From the NCBI GenBank assembly GCA_964030475.1, contig CAXIPT010000001.1, positions 16,417,712 through 16,481,711 on the forward strand: 64,000 nucleotides of DNA, given 5' to 3'. Below are positions 14,790-46,223 of this stretch, one piece after another. Within the stretch, counting starts at the first letter, position 1. Every line of letters begins with the position of its first letter. The position numbers and the translations under genes are program-made. Under the pieces are notes generated by a model, which had not been told where the DNA came from, ran no database searches, and worked only from the letters and a program-made list of their open reading frames with translations. This stretch comes from Tethya wilhelma (Eukaryota > Porifera > Demospongiae > Tethyida > Tethyidae).

Positions 14790-14989
14790 TTTAAAGATTC
14801 GAGTACACTTGCTTTGGTATAAACTTTCAAATGTGCAGGTATTCAGAAACGTGCCCACCTCAGTAACTCACTATATCTCACGCCTAGCTTATGACTTCCA
14901 ATACACAGTAATTCACCCAGTTCAACCACTTACACTAAGTTCTGCTGATCTGTTCAGGTGTAATCATGACAAAGCTTCCAGTTTTTGCT

Positions 14990-15840
14990 GAGTTCAAACC
15001 AGTTCGACTCTAGCTGCCATTTTGCAATTTGGAAAATAAATACGCACATCCTTGGATACCTATCCGTAGTTTCTCAGGAAACTACCTTTTTTGGCATGCG
15101 CGCGCACATATGACTATGACATCATTATGACATAATTAACAACAAAATTAGATATGACGTAATTAATGTACATTCTATAAATAGAACAACGCTCTAGCAT
15201 GTATATAAAATCTTGACTGGTTTGAACGTAAACTTTCACAATCCATATTACTGAATCTATGCTAAATAAAGTGACAATTTATATATATAATTATTATTAG
15301 TGGTGATTCAATCAAGGCTACTATTTATACCTTTTCTTCAAAGTTTCAATTGCGGCAGTAAGAGACTATCATGACGCTGACATCATCATCATGTCTGTCA
15401 TGTCCATGATTACCAGTGAATCTCGAGAGGAATACTATGATTTCTTGTGAGCTAGTATTTTGCAGGCTGCATAGCCAGGAAATTTTCTAGGAGAGGTTTT
15501 ACTCGGTCTCCCAAGCTTTCAGTGTTGTGAGTACGCGCTGCGCATGCGCTAACCTGGGCCACGCCGCTTGCAGCAGCTAGCTAGCGAAAGCTTGACTGAC
15601 GAGGCCCACCCCGGCCCCCGTCATTATCAACACGTTATTATGCAGCAAAAAAATTCTTTTAGGCGTGTGCATACACAATATTTGCCGTTGGCAAAGTATT
15701 AAACAGTTTTTCAAAATGAGTGAATCAAACAAGGAAAAAAAATACTAAAATATATCCTCTAATCATCACATTAGTGTTTCTACTCTTGCAAACTAGACGT
15801 AGGTACATTGTAACAACACGAGTTATAGTAAAGAACAGGG
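14990..15840. other. intergenic region between PP2C 5' end and alpha-actinin 3' end
   Basis: The PP2C promoter and 5' UTR should lie near 14800–15050. The stretch at 15120–15180 is rich in TGACGTAA/CATTATGACATAA-type motifs resembling CRE/ATF sites (ATGACATCATTATGACAT, GATATGACGTAATT). No coding sequence is seen. Confidence 0.4.
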
Positions 15841-15883
15841 TACATTAAAGCACAACAATAATAATTCATTCATTATTATCAGT

Positions 15884-20101
<4,218 letters not shown>

Positions 20102-20734
20102 TTTCGAAATGCTTACTCTTGAGCTCCAACTAAACCTGAGAAATCGATGCAGTTGTTCTGGACAAGCCTAGCCCACACTCTGCAGCGCACAAATTCACCT
20201 CTTGCAAAGCAAAACATGCAGCGAAAAAGCACCCCTTTCCTTATATGGTCAAATCTAGAGCTAAACCATTCGACCGTATAATTTCCTTCCAATTAAACGA
20301 ACAATGATGGCGCAAAATCTAGAAGGAAATTTTGAAATAACGTAATAGTAGCTCAGCAAATTCCATGGTTGTTATCTCTGTATATTGTTGTACAACAATG
20401 CATATGAATGCAAGGGTTCTGTATTCATACAATACCCAGAGTTCATATTATACATGCATTGAACTTGCTAACAACTGAGTACCAACACAAACATTTACAC
20501 TTGTCTGCTTAGTAGATTATGCAAAACATGTACATCCATGCATAGATAATAATATTATTATTCATTAATTTGAACTGCAAGCAAATCGATCACATTCATG
20601 GAAACATGAATCTGTGCAATGCTCTTACATCAAGAAATGAATGGCATAAAAATCAGGCTAAATAAACATTCCAAGGCACAAAAAAAAAATGATTATTAAA
20701 AAACACTCCTGGACTCTTCAACTTCCCTACCTTC
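20102..20734. other. intergenic: alpha-actinin 5' flank and LRR gene 3' flank
   Basis: The alpha-actinin promoter is expected just above 20101. No gene or clear repeat is seen in the rest. Confidence 0.5.
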
Positions 20735-22938
20735 CTACCTATAAATCTCATCCAATATATGAATCCTCCTCCAACGATTCCGTTGGACTTGAGGCAGGTC
20801 TTGAACATACTTAAGAGTATAGGTACAATAAGGAAGATAGCAGTTCCTATACTTAGAGTCAAGATCAGTCTGCAATTTCATCAACCACTGCATTATAGAG
20901 TCTTTGCAAACTTCCGAGCAGGCAAAAAAATTGAAAGGAACATCTCGTTGGCCACAAAACACCTCCAACAAAACACGTATTGAGTATCCTGCAAGAAAAG
21001 GTGGGGGAATTTCTATCAGATTACCGGTATTAGGTAGGAAATTTTAAAATTTCAGTTTCACAAGACAGTATTGACAAACTCATTCCATCACATACCATCA
21101 GTTTCGTGTTCCACGGTCAGTTTCTTCACTGGTTGTAGGCAGTTCTGGCAAAGATCGTAAGTGAATGCTCGTTCTATCAACACTCGTCTGTGTCTCTCTG
21201 GTAGAGGTATGGCCCAGCAATCCATACCAACAGCTCTCCGACTGCACACATCTTGTAAGCTTTCCACTTCTTCTCTTGGCTCTGGCTTAACCAGTGGTGG
21301 ACACCAGCTAATGCTGTGCAACTCCTTTTTCCACCGCTCAGAACCATTCTTCAGGAGAGGACAGAAATTGAGGCCTTCCAAAACGGTGAGGCTAGGAAGA
21401 TGAAACACTGTACAAGGGATCGTGGTGAAAGGGTTTCCAGCAATGCTTAGATATTCGAGTTTACTCAGAAATCGAAGAGTTAGGGGTAGATCACTGAGTC
21501 GGTTGTACTGTAAGGAAAGAAGACGTAGATTTTTTAGTCTTCCTACAGAAGGATGCAACCGCTTCAAGTTATTACTATCAAGATTGAGTAGCTCAAGATT
21601 AGGTGAATCACCAAACTGTAAGGAAACAAAGACAGATAACTAGATTAAACATGGGACAAAATAGCTAAGGTGTAGGAAGCAGGAAAAGCTATCGAAAGAA
21701 CAGGGAGAATGAGCACTTTCCAATGGTGCTTGAAATTTGAAATTGGTTGGATACTTAGAAAGGTATCCGATTTTTTCTAGACACATTCTCAAACCAGATG
21801 TGCTTTAGTCTCAAGCCATTCTAGGCTGACAAACTTGAACACGATTTCCAGACAAACAAAAGACATTGGGCCAACTTTGACCATATAGTGAGACTTCACT
21901 TCATCCGAAGTACGTCCTTTTATACTCGCTTGGTGCCTAAAACTCAACAAACAAGATCTAGGCAGCTAAGTGAACTCTTGCACATACTTTTATATATGTA
22001 GCCATAAGAAAATTCAAAAGTATTGCATGAATCTCATTATTTCACCTTTGGTAGCATTCTCAACCCAGATGGACTTAGCCTCATACCCAGCCTGGTCCCA
22101 GGCTCCTGCCTCTCCACCAAAAAGGAGAAAGGAGCGTGGGTAAGAGGCTAGCTAAACAGCAGTGTACTCTCATTTTAACTAACCTTGATGATTTCTTCTT
22201 CAGAGTCTGAAAAGTCGCAATCAGCCAGTGTGAGCTCTACCAGCTGACGCAGATTTAATATGCACGAGATGACTTGCTTGCACACATTCTCAAAGACTAT
22301 ATTAAAAGAGAAGAAAACATAACAAAGACAAGAGGCCTTAAGTGGTCACATGTTCAACTGATGTAGAAAACTTAATGATGACATGTACTAAGTAGGAATT
22401 GTGATATTACTAAATGCTCTCAAGCTAGGAGGTGCTCCTTACACTAAAAAAACATACATATTCAAGTCACAAACCAAACTGACTACCTGGTTTTAATCCA
22501 CCCGTCTCAGATCCAGACACTGAAAGATGAGCGTCCACGAAGAAGTCTGGCAGAGCACACTGGTGCACGATGACAGAGAGTGGTGGACCGTCATCACCTT
22601 CCTCCTCACTCAGATCTGTATCTGCTGAGTCTGTGCGCACTAACTGTGAACTGAGATCGGCCTGACGGATTGGTGGTGATATCCGGCCGAGTTTGGCAAT
22701 GTAGTCACAGAGATTGTTAGATTCAGACTTTGAAAATTCAATTAGAGGCTGCATATATTAAATGTTGGTATAATATATGTTTCAAAACTCAATTTTGGTC
22801 TATTCACCTACGTACCTCTCCAGGGTTGCTGTACACACTGCAAAAATGTCTTGGTCCTCTATCATCTTCTTGTGCCCCAAACACAAAAGTGTAAGAGGAG
22901 AGGGAATTATCAGGAACCACGACAGCATTAAGCTCCAT
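20735..22938 (-). CDS. leucine-rich repeat protein, LRR1 (PPIL5)-like
   Basis: Exons 22938–22816, 22748–22487, 22296–22184, 21615–21096 and 20988–20735. The N-terminal part, about 130 residues, has an acidic patch and resembles in layout the N-terminal domain of LRR1. Typical LRRs follow: ILNLRQLVELTLADCDF, SPNLELLNLDSNNLKRLHPS, LKNLRLLSLQYNRLSDLP, LSKLEYLSIAGNPFTTIP, LPSLTVLEGLNFC. The C-terminus has paired cysteines (LCQNCLQPV ... FFACSEVC), as in the Cys-rich ends of LRR1 and LRRC58. LRR1 is a substrate receptor of CUL2 ubiquitin ligases that unloads the replicative helicase; that role is only a suggestion here. LRRC58 is the main alternative. The stop codon lies in TATAGGTAG, which could also be read as a donor, so the 3' end is slightly uncertain. 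Confidence 0.7.
22076..22150. mobile_element. MITE-like inverted-repeat element, diverged copy
   Basis: Starts TAGCCTCATACCCAG and ends GTGGGTAAGAGGCTA. It has the same outer TAGCCTC...GAGGCTA termini as the copies at 9463 and 28140, with an internal duplication of the CAGGCTCC segment. It lies in an intron of the LRR gene. Confidence 0.5.
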
Positions 22939-23103
22939 ATTGCATCTATACTAGCTCTCAGTGCTAGTGCTAGTGCAGTACAGGTGCAGTGTCATGACTT
23001 CGTCATGCTATATATGCAGCGATATTTTTCAAAATTACTTTCAACTCAACATTTTCCTTTAAATAGACTCTAGATCAACACACATACACACACACAAAAA
23101 CTT

Positions 23104-36577
<13,474 letters not shown>

Positions 36578-36906
36578 CGCTCTTCTTCTGGCAAACAAGT
36601 AGTGGGCGCTATTTAGAGTCTAGTATATCGACCGTTCCATTCCGAAAATCCCATTCCTATAACATCCGGAACGTTCGAACAACCGGAAGTGTAAGGAACT
36701 TGCGTGGGCGTAGGCGCACGCACAGACAAAAATCTGTGACTAATTTTGCGGTTTTCTTATAAAAATTCAATTCAGTTTGAGTATTACAGAAACAGCCAAT
36801 GCGTAAAGTTTGATGCCTGTGTGTTTTTGTTTGTGATACACCATTTTAAAGAGAAGCTGATCGTAGCAGATAGCAAAAGGTGGTTGTATTCAGTGTCCAG
36901 TCAGTG
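36578..36906. promoter_or_regulatory. divergent promoter region, HEATR5 / b561-NOX gene
   Basis: 329 bp between opposite start codons. It contains GC-richer patches such as CCGGAACGTTCGAACAACCGGAAGTG, with an ETS-like CCGGAAGT site. Shared regulation is inferred only from position. Confidence 0.5.
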
Positions 36907-39900
36907 ATGGAAAAAATCACGAGCTTGCGTGTTGGATGCAGGCTGTTGGTACTGCTAGTGTTTTGCATCGTCTTCACAACTGCACAAAGCGAGCTAGCAA
37001 ATCTTCTTATTCCAAGTAAGTCAACTCGGAAAAAAATCAGTAATATAATATGTTGCTTATGTGCTATCAGTATATTATCAGTGATAATTTGCATGATTGT
37101 AGACTAATGCAGTTTAGTGGTCAACTTTCCATCATTGATAGAATCTGATATCAATAATAGTGATACCTAGTAACACAGCATGCATGCATCATGTTTATTT
37201 TATTTGCATTTCTCTTTCACAACTTCAGCAGCTGCAGACTGCACGCCATCTCAATATGTCATTCAAACTGGCAGCAGTATTTCACTGCTGTCTACCGGCA
37301 ATGAGACAACAGCAGTGTCATGTCAAATCACAAGCAAGATGGATGAAGGAAACACAAGCCAAAAGTTTACCGGTAATTTGTGCAAGATAGTATACCATAG
37401 TTTGTTAGGTGATGCAGTTATAAGCTAAAGTAATCAAAGTAATGAGCCAAATTAACAACTTAGACAGCTGTAGCACTTGTACCGTGTAATACACTACGGT
37501 TGAAAACTGACAATTTTAACCATAAAGAAATATCCGAACATCATTGTTGGCTAAACCTCACTTAGTGTATTGCATTAGTGTTGCACCTGCAGGAGGATGT
37601 ATAATGAATGATCTTAGAGATGTATCAAATAGCTAGCTAGCTTAGCCTAGCTAGGATTATCTCCTGCAGCGCAGTGCATGCATAAGCATTGATTTTACAA
37701 TTGTGTGACTCTACTGTAAGTAGTGTATGTATTGAACACTTGTTTCCAAGATGCATCAGGTGACACTCACTTAGTATTGCCACAATGCTTACCCCCTCCA
37801 CTCCACACACACCAGTAGATGCTGGTGGAGATAACCTTGCATTGGATACACCAGGAATTTACCACTATGCCTGTGGTAACTCGACTGAGCCCAGCTCTGT
37901 GTACATAGTTCCAGCCATCTACAGCATCTCTTTATGCAGAGAATGCACCAACAGGGATGTGCAGTACAAAATCAACACAGGAGAGGCAATAAAATGGAGT
38001 CTAGTTGGAGAGCCGGTTGAGAACTGCACTGTATTAATCAAAATGGATAAAAACCAAGAAGCTAATTATTCTGAAGAGTTTCTACTGGACTTCAGAGGAG
38101 AGACAGTACTAAGGAAACCTGAGGGTAAGCTTGAATAGAGTGATTAAGGATGCTTGGCTACCACAAATCAAATTTTGAAGCTCATTGTTGTCACAAGTGC
38201 ATGATAATTGCTCCTGTAATTGCCCATAAATACTTAGCTCAAGCGTTTGTATACACAGAGGAAGTGTATTGTGATTCTGTGAGTATGTTTACTCCACAAC
38301 ACCTTTTCACAACACGTTCTCTCCCTTCCCTGCAGGACACACTGCTTTCTATTTCCCTGTGCCAGGGTTGTATGAGCTGTTCTGTAAAGAGGAAGACAAC
38401 AGCTCGAACATTCTCGCAACAATTCTTGTTGGAAATGTATCACAGAGTGGATCGAATGAGACAACAAAGGAGAGTGACCAGAAGTACATTGAGCTTCTCT
38501 ACACTCATGTGGCCATCATGGGAGTGGTGTTTGGAGTGCTGTTCCCGATTGGTGCTTTCCTTGCTTACCATCAGATAACTCTTGTGCACAAATTCACCCA
38601 GCCCATTGGTTTAGCCTTGGCTCTGATAGGTTTTGTAATGGTGATCGTCTATGTGCAACTGTCTCATGGAAATCACTTCAGATATCTGATTCACGGAGTC
38701 ATTGGATTGGCACTGCTGATTATGGTGCTGCTTGTAATGCCATTGCTGCTTATAAGTGAGCGCTCAAGAAAGTATCACCACAAATTCGGTCACATCATTG
38801 CCTTCTTTGGCATGGGGAATATTCTATTGGTGAGTTTTGCAAAAGGGATTGTCATACATGTCAATAATACAAACAATGAGCTGCATGGTTTCCAACATCC
38901 ATCCNACAACTTCAGCAGCTGCAGACTGCACACCATCTCAATATGTCATTCAAACTGGCAGCAGTATTTCACTGCTGTCTACCGGCAATGAGACAACAGC
39001 AGTGTCATGTCAAATCACAAGCAAGATGGATGAAGGAAACACAAGCCAAAAGTTTACCGGTAATTTGTGCAAGATAGTATACCATAGTTTGTTAGGTGAT
39101 GCAGTTATAAGCTAAAGTAATCAAAGTAATGAGCCAAATTAACAACTTAGACAGCTGTAGCACTTGTACTGTGTAATACACTACGGTTGAAAACTGACAA
39201 TTTTAACCATAAAGAAATATCCGAACATCATTGTTGGCTAAACCTCACTTAGTGTATTGCATTAGTGTTGCACCTGCAGGAGGATGTATAATGAATGATC
39301 TTAGAGATGTATCAAATAGCTAGCTAGCTTAGCCTAGCTAGGATTATCTCCTGCAGCGCAGTGCATGCATAAGCATTGATTAATTTTTACAATTGTGGAG
39401 TAGTGCATGTATTGAACACTTGTTTCCAAGATGCATCAGGTGACAATGCTTACCCCCTCCACTCCACACACACCAGTAGATGCTGGTGGAGATAACCTTG
39501 CATTGGATACACCAGGAATTTACCACTATGCCTGTGGTAACTCGACTGAACCCAGCTCTGTGTACATAGTTCCAGCCATCTACAGCATCTCTTTGTGCAG
39601 AGAATGCACCAACAGGGATGTGCAGTACAAGATTAACACAGGAGAGGCAATAAAATGGAGTCTAGTTGGAGAGCCGGCTGAGAACTGCACTGTATTAATC
39701 AAAATGGATAAAAACCAAGAAGCTAATTATTCTGAAGAGTTTCTACTGGACTTCAGAGGAGAGACAGTACTAAGGAAACCTGAGGGTAAGCTTGAATAGA
39801 GTGATTAAGGGATGCTTGGCTACCACAAATCAAATTTTGAAGCTCATTGTTGTCACAAGTGCATGGTAATTGCTCCTGTAATTGCCCATAAATACTTAGC

Positions 39901-42900
39901 TCAAGCATTTGTATACACAGAGGAAGTGTATTGTGATTCTGTGAGTATGTTTACTCCACAACACCTTTTCACAACATGTTCTCTCCCTTCCCTGCAGGAC
40001 ACACTGCTTTCTATTTCCCAGTGGCAGGGTTGTATGAGCTGTTCTGTAAGGAGGAAGACAACAGCTCGAACATTCTCGCAACGATTCTTGTTGGAAATGT
40101 ATCACAGAGTCAATTGAATGAGACAACAAAGGAGAGTGACCAGAAGTACATTGAGCTTCTCTACACTCATGTGGCCATCATGGGAGTGGTGTTTGGAGTG
40201 CTGTTCCCAATTGGTGCTTTCCTTGCTTACCATCAGATAACTCTTGTGCACAAATTCACCCAGCCCATTGGTTTAGCCTTGGCTCTGATAGGTTTTGTAA
40301 TGGTGATCGTCTATGTGCAACTGTCTCATGGAAATCACTTCAGATATCTGATTCACGGAGTCATTGGATTGGCACTGCTGATTATGGTGCTGCTTGTAAT
40401 GCCATTGCTGCTTATAAGTGAGCGCTCAAGAAAGTATCACCACAAATTCGGTCACATCATTGCCTTCTTTGGCATGGGGAATATTCTATTGGTGAGTTTT
40501 GCAAAAGGGATTGTCATACATGTCAATAATACAAACAATGAGCTGCATGGTTTCCAACATCCATCCATGTGGTAAAACACAGAGAGTAGTGCTGATAGAG
40601 CTGATAACATTATGGGTTACATTATGAAAATGACACAATGTCACACACACACACATACACACATACATACACACAGGGTTTGGCCATTCTTCCTGCTTCG
40701 AGAGCTGTAGCACTAACACTGTGTATCCTCTATGGACTTTGGCTTGTAGTCTCATTGTCATTTTACGTGTTCTTCCCGGGAAACAAGAAGAAAGAAGAGT
40801 GCAAAGAAAGCAACAAAAAGGATCATATATCGTCAAGAAACGGATTTTACAAAGTGAACAGCCAAAATAGCTTTGTAAGCAACATTCAGAGGGGAACATC
40901 CAATGGCTCTCTTTCCAGTGGTAGAGGTCCTCAACCATTACGAAAGAACATTATCAGTGAGGACAAAATGATTGAACTGCGAAAGAAAAGCCTTGATTTC
41001 CTGGAAGCATCCAGACACCGAAGACAACTGGATAGGGAGCTTGGACTGACATCTTCACGCCCACTAATTGAAAACCAAACATCCATGACTGACGTAGATC
41101 TTGAAGAAGAAGAAGAAGACATCAACGTGCAATTTAAAGTTGGCGGCATTCGTCGTGATTCAAAACCGGACCAAGACACTCCACCCGAGACTGATAAAGA
41201 GCCACAACAACTCTCCTCTCCAGAACCAGATAGCCCCTTCACACCTCCACCAATGAGATCACAGATGAGCGCCACACCGGATAGTGACGATGAAGATGTG
41301 GAAGATGATGACGCTCTAGAATCACCAAACTATAACAAGTTCAAGCTCAAATCTCCTCCAATGTCTTCATCACTCTCTAGAGCTCACACATTCAACTATG
41401 GAGACACTGCCGTGGGTGCTCACATGATTCACGATTCAGACGATAACTCTTCCGAAAAGGGAGGATCTCTGCGGATCACGAGACACTCAAAGAGGGCTCG
41501 AGGGAGAGTGGATAATCTGTTCAGCGTGCCTCCTACTAGTCTCACCATATCTGCAACTGCTCAAGGAACTTCCTCTTACAGTGTAACAGAGGAAACACCC
41601 GAGCCAGACAATGAAGGACCACTGTCTGAGTCGTATCCTCCCCCTCCTTCCCGTCCCCAGCACATGATGGTCACAGTCTCACCTCCTGACCCCACTAGCA
41701 ATGGTGATGTGCAGCAGACAGTGCCAACAAAGGCTGCAATGCCTGCTCATGGAGGGAGACGCAGAAAAGCGGCTCTTGTGCCACCTCTCATAACAACAAC
41801 ACCAGTTGTAGACGATGACACTCCACCTCCTTCAGGCTGTCCATTTCACAGCCACTCCAGTCCAAACTTTGGGACTCTCTCCACATCTGACAACAAGAGG
41901 AATACTTCCTTGTCTCCGAGACCAATCCGTCGCGGAGTGGCACAATCACCTGCAGACGATGATACTGATGGCAGCTCTCCACGGCCAAGGAGAAAGAAAG
42001 TCAGTGTTGCACAAATCGAAGCTACACTGTTTCCACCGACTCCTGTCAATCTTCACCCTCCACAACACCTTGGGCTCTCAAGATCGTCCAGTTTTAACAC
42101 AATGCGTACACATCACGACGTCTTTGCGGACAATGCTTTCCGATCGGTCATGCAGATTTCTCAAGATGCCATTGTGTGTGCAAACAGCATTGGAGACATT
42201 GTATACTGGAGTAAAGGAGCATGCAAAATGTTTGGATATACTCCTGGAGAGGCCATTGGCAGCTCACTAGAGGTAAGATACACCACACACAATCTTTCAC
42301 AGTCAAAATAATACCCTTCATGCGAAGATTCATAATCAAATCATTCATTTGATGTTGACCAAGTTAGTCCTCTTTTCTCCTTTAGATGGTTATCCCACAA
42401 AGCTACAAGGAGAGACATCGTGTAGGTATCACACAAAGGACCACTGACACACTCAAGTATGTTCGCAAACACTCGTACACTCCTGAAGAACAGAAGCATG
42501 CCCGTCTCTACGCCGTGCACGGAATGACCAAGAGTGGTCAAGAGATTCCCGTTGAAGTGAATGTCACCAGCTTTGTGATTGACGGTGAGATATTCTACAC
42601 TGGCGTGATCTCAGAGTTGGCTCGACACAGCGGCGTGAATAGATCGAGAGCTAATTCAGTATCGAGTGGAAGTGATGTGAGTGAGACTTCAACCAAACAA
42701 AGGGTAAGCCTTGTTGTCTGTGTGCTTGTGTCCTGTGTGTCCCTTCCTTTTGCACTTTCATCTCATAAAGGAAATCACTATTGTGACAAATTGTGTGTTT
42801 CACGATTAATATTTAATATCGTATTTCACTTTCCTTGTCTGCATGCATAAACAGGCTCTTGCAGTGGGTGCTCAAATGAAGATTGCCCACCAACTTGAAA

Positions 42901-45900
42901 GTGCCGAGCAGATATCTCGAAAGGAACTGGAAAGGGTACTCACTGGTAGTCTGCAGGCATCTAGCTTCGAGGTGGATGCTCATCAAATGGAACAGATGAT
43001 GGCAGGAATCATGAAAGCAGGTGACCCTGACGGAGATGGTGCAATCTCGTTCGTCAATCTGATCCAGTTGCTATCGCAGCATCAACTCTACATCAGTGAG
43101 TCGGGTCTCATTGCACGCTATGGTAAGACCAAAGGAGCACTGGGAAGCAATCTCACCAGGATGCAGAAACAGGCAAAGAGAACCAAACAGTTTTTCACCA
43201 ATAACGTGGCCTCTTTGTCGTGGATTGGTTTCTACGTGTTGCTCAATGTGTTCCTGGCTGTCTTGGGAGTGTTATCTACAAGTCAAGATGGGTGGAAGCG
43301 GTTTGCTTATGGTACTGGACCGGTGCTGAGCATGAATTGCATACTTATTCTCGTCCCATCACTCACATCTTTCATACATGCCATGAGAAGCAGCTATTGG
43401 ATGAACAAGGTACCTAATTCAGGAAATTTATTTTTGTGCAACAAATTTTTGCATTAAAAACTTTGTTGCTATTGCATAATTTTGAAAAACAAGCCATTAA
43501 ATTTTTTTCATAGTCAGCCCAGACTACGGGAAAAAAAATCTAAGTGGGAAAATTTCCCAATTTATGGTGTTTTATCTCAAAATGCACATCAAGTAAGGAT
43601 TTGTTGTCACACATGCAGGTATTCCCTCTGACAAAGACTGTTACACTCCACGTCATCATTGTGCTCACGATATTCCTTTGGACTGGTGTTCACATCCTGA
43701 CCCACTTTGTATCATTTGCTCTGGATGACAAAAACACTAGCATGACCAACTCTACCAGCGAACACTTCAAGATGAACATTGTTACACACCTCTGTCCTGT
43801 CATTACTGGATCGGTCATACTCGGCATTTTTGCAATTATGGGACTGACCAGCATCAAAGCTATCAGCAAGCTTGGTCGATTCGTTCCATTCCATCTCATT
43901 CACTGGATTGGAACGGTCTTGTTTTACAGTCTACTGGTGATTCATGGCATCCGATACGTCAATCCATCATTCTGGAAGTGGCTCATTCCTGCAGCAATTA
44001 TTCTCGCTCTCGAGAGAATCTACTGGTTTGTGTTTGCTGGAAAGCAAAAAGTGGCTATTAAGAGTGCTGGTAGATATGACGATCAATCGAGGACTGGAAT
44101 TATTGAGCTTGAGAAGCCAAAGGGATTCAAGTTTGAGCCCGGTCAATTTGTTCTTCTCAACTTGCCATGGATTGGTAAGTTAATATATTTATTGTGTCGT
44201 AAACATTTATTGTGTTTCGTGTGTGTGCATAATTATGTGCATAGAAGCCGTGCATGTATACAAACTTTGGTAATGCAGATGCACAACGATTGGTCATTTT
44301 ATTGGGTGTTTTGTGGGTAAATGGCATGCGCCTTACTCTCAGAGCCATCTGTTCTCAAGCAATTGTCACTCCAGTGGTTGATAGAAACCCCACTTAGGCT
44401 GTTTCAAAGGATGATCAAATATCCGTATGGTCTTCTGTACAATAAATACTATTATTCCATTTCTCTTTCTCTCTATCTCTCTTTTGAACATGCAGGATAC
44501 TTTGACTGGCAGCCTTGTCATATTAGTTCAGGACCCAAAGATAATGTAAGCATTCAATTGCACTATAGCTTCCACTAATGACTTTGTAGTTTTTATGATC
44601 AATGGCGATTTGGAAATTCAATGAATCAACAACATTAAATGCATGCATGTACGTCTCCTTCTATTCAGAAATTAACAGTCTACGTTCCCCACTCCAATGA
44701 TGCTTGGTTCTCTCAAGCCTTCAAGAAACTCAAAGAGAATCCTTACAAGATGGCAAAACAAGTCAATCCTAATGCTAAGGAGTCGAAGAGAGGAGAACAG
44801 CTACCAACAACAGAAGAAAACCATCCAATTGTACAGTTTGCCTCACACATCAAAGGCCCGTAAGTGAAATGGTTCAACAACTTCCAACGCGAGTGTACAC
44901 CATAATATTATATGACTGTAGCTTGCATGGGTACATACGTAGAAATTATACTTAGTGATGTAAGAGGAAATGTGGTTGAGAACACGATTCAGAGGAACAA
45001 GTCACCGGCAACTTGTTCCTCAATAGTAAAATAGGTGGCTGCATAATACAAAGGTGTGATGAAACTCGATAAGGATTCAGCTTTACCCACGGTAGTAAAC
45101 ACACTATAATGGGCAGGGCAGGGATGTTGTGTATATATAATCCTATGTAACACGTGTCCCCACTATACATGCATCTATGCAGATATGGTCCAAGGGACAA
45201 CTCTGTGATGCTGTTTGACTACACCATTTCAGCCTTGGTGTGTGGTGGAGGAGATGGTCCTCATGCTGCAAAGGCAGTCGTGAAGAGGCTTCTTGAGTAC
45301 AGAAAAGTAGCAGCATGTCACTGCGGGTGAGTTGCATGCCGCTATAGTATGTGGTTTGAATTTTGAAACTTTTCAAGTGGTTCTAACTGGAGAGTCGAGT
45401 GCCTCTCAGTCTAGTGATCTTAACTCGGAGGCAAACAAAAGGAATTTCAGAAACCTTAAGAGTTCAGTGAGTAGTAAGCAGAATCAATAGAACTGACTAG
45501 AATGTATCACCACAAATACAATGCTACCGATTGTCACAGCTTCCTTTCTCTGTCCATACATCTTCCTGACATGTACCTAGCTAGTTCGAGAACCTGTTTC
45601 GCCACCTAACAAATAGCTTTTGACTCTGAGAAGTACACAGTGCACTTGAGTTCATACGTAGGCATATTCCAACCCCATTCCTTCAGCACAGATCACAATA
45701 TCCAGATCAAACGAACTTCCACTGAACCACCAAAGTTCAAACACACAATGACATCACAATTTGTCTCAAAATTTGACCAATTGTAATGATTATTTTCATG
45801 TACATTAGATGCCAGCCAGTGCTAACCAAACTCTACTTGGTGTGGGTTATTCCAAGTGGAAATGACTTCGAGGTACGTAACATTGTCATCATATCCTCTC

Positions 45901-46188
45901 ATCTACAAATTTTAAGATTGTTTCTTTCCCTTCATCTATAGTGGTTCACAGACTACCTCTCTGACTTGTGCGAAGACCCTCACCTACATCGCTACATGGA
46001 TATCCGTGTGTTCCTCACTAACATTGACTCCCCACCTGATGAACTAGCTTCGGCACTTCTCCAGCTTGGCCTCAAGACGGCTGGTGATAGTTGTAAGGTA
46101 CGACGACCTTCGCTTCCTCAGGTCAACAACCTCTACCAGAAGTCCAGCTACGGAGCACCAGACTTCCCTGCACTACTAGACTGTAAGT

Positions 46189-46223
<35 letters not shown>

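Noticed and set aside
36907..40566. A gene with two tandem b561 domains
   Set aside because: The second domain arises from an allele-like duplicate around the N at 38905. Exon lengths are identical and only copy B continues into downstream exons.
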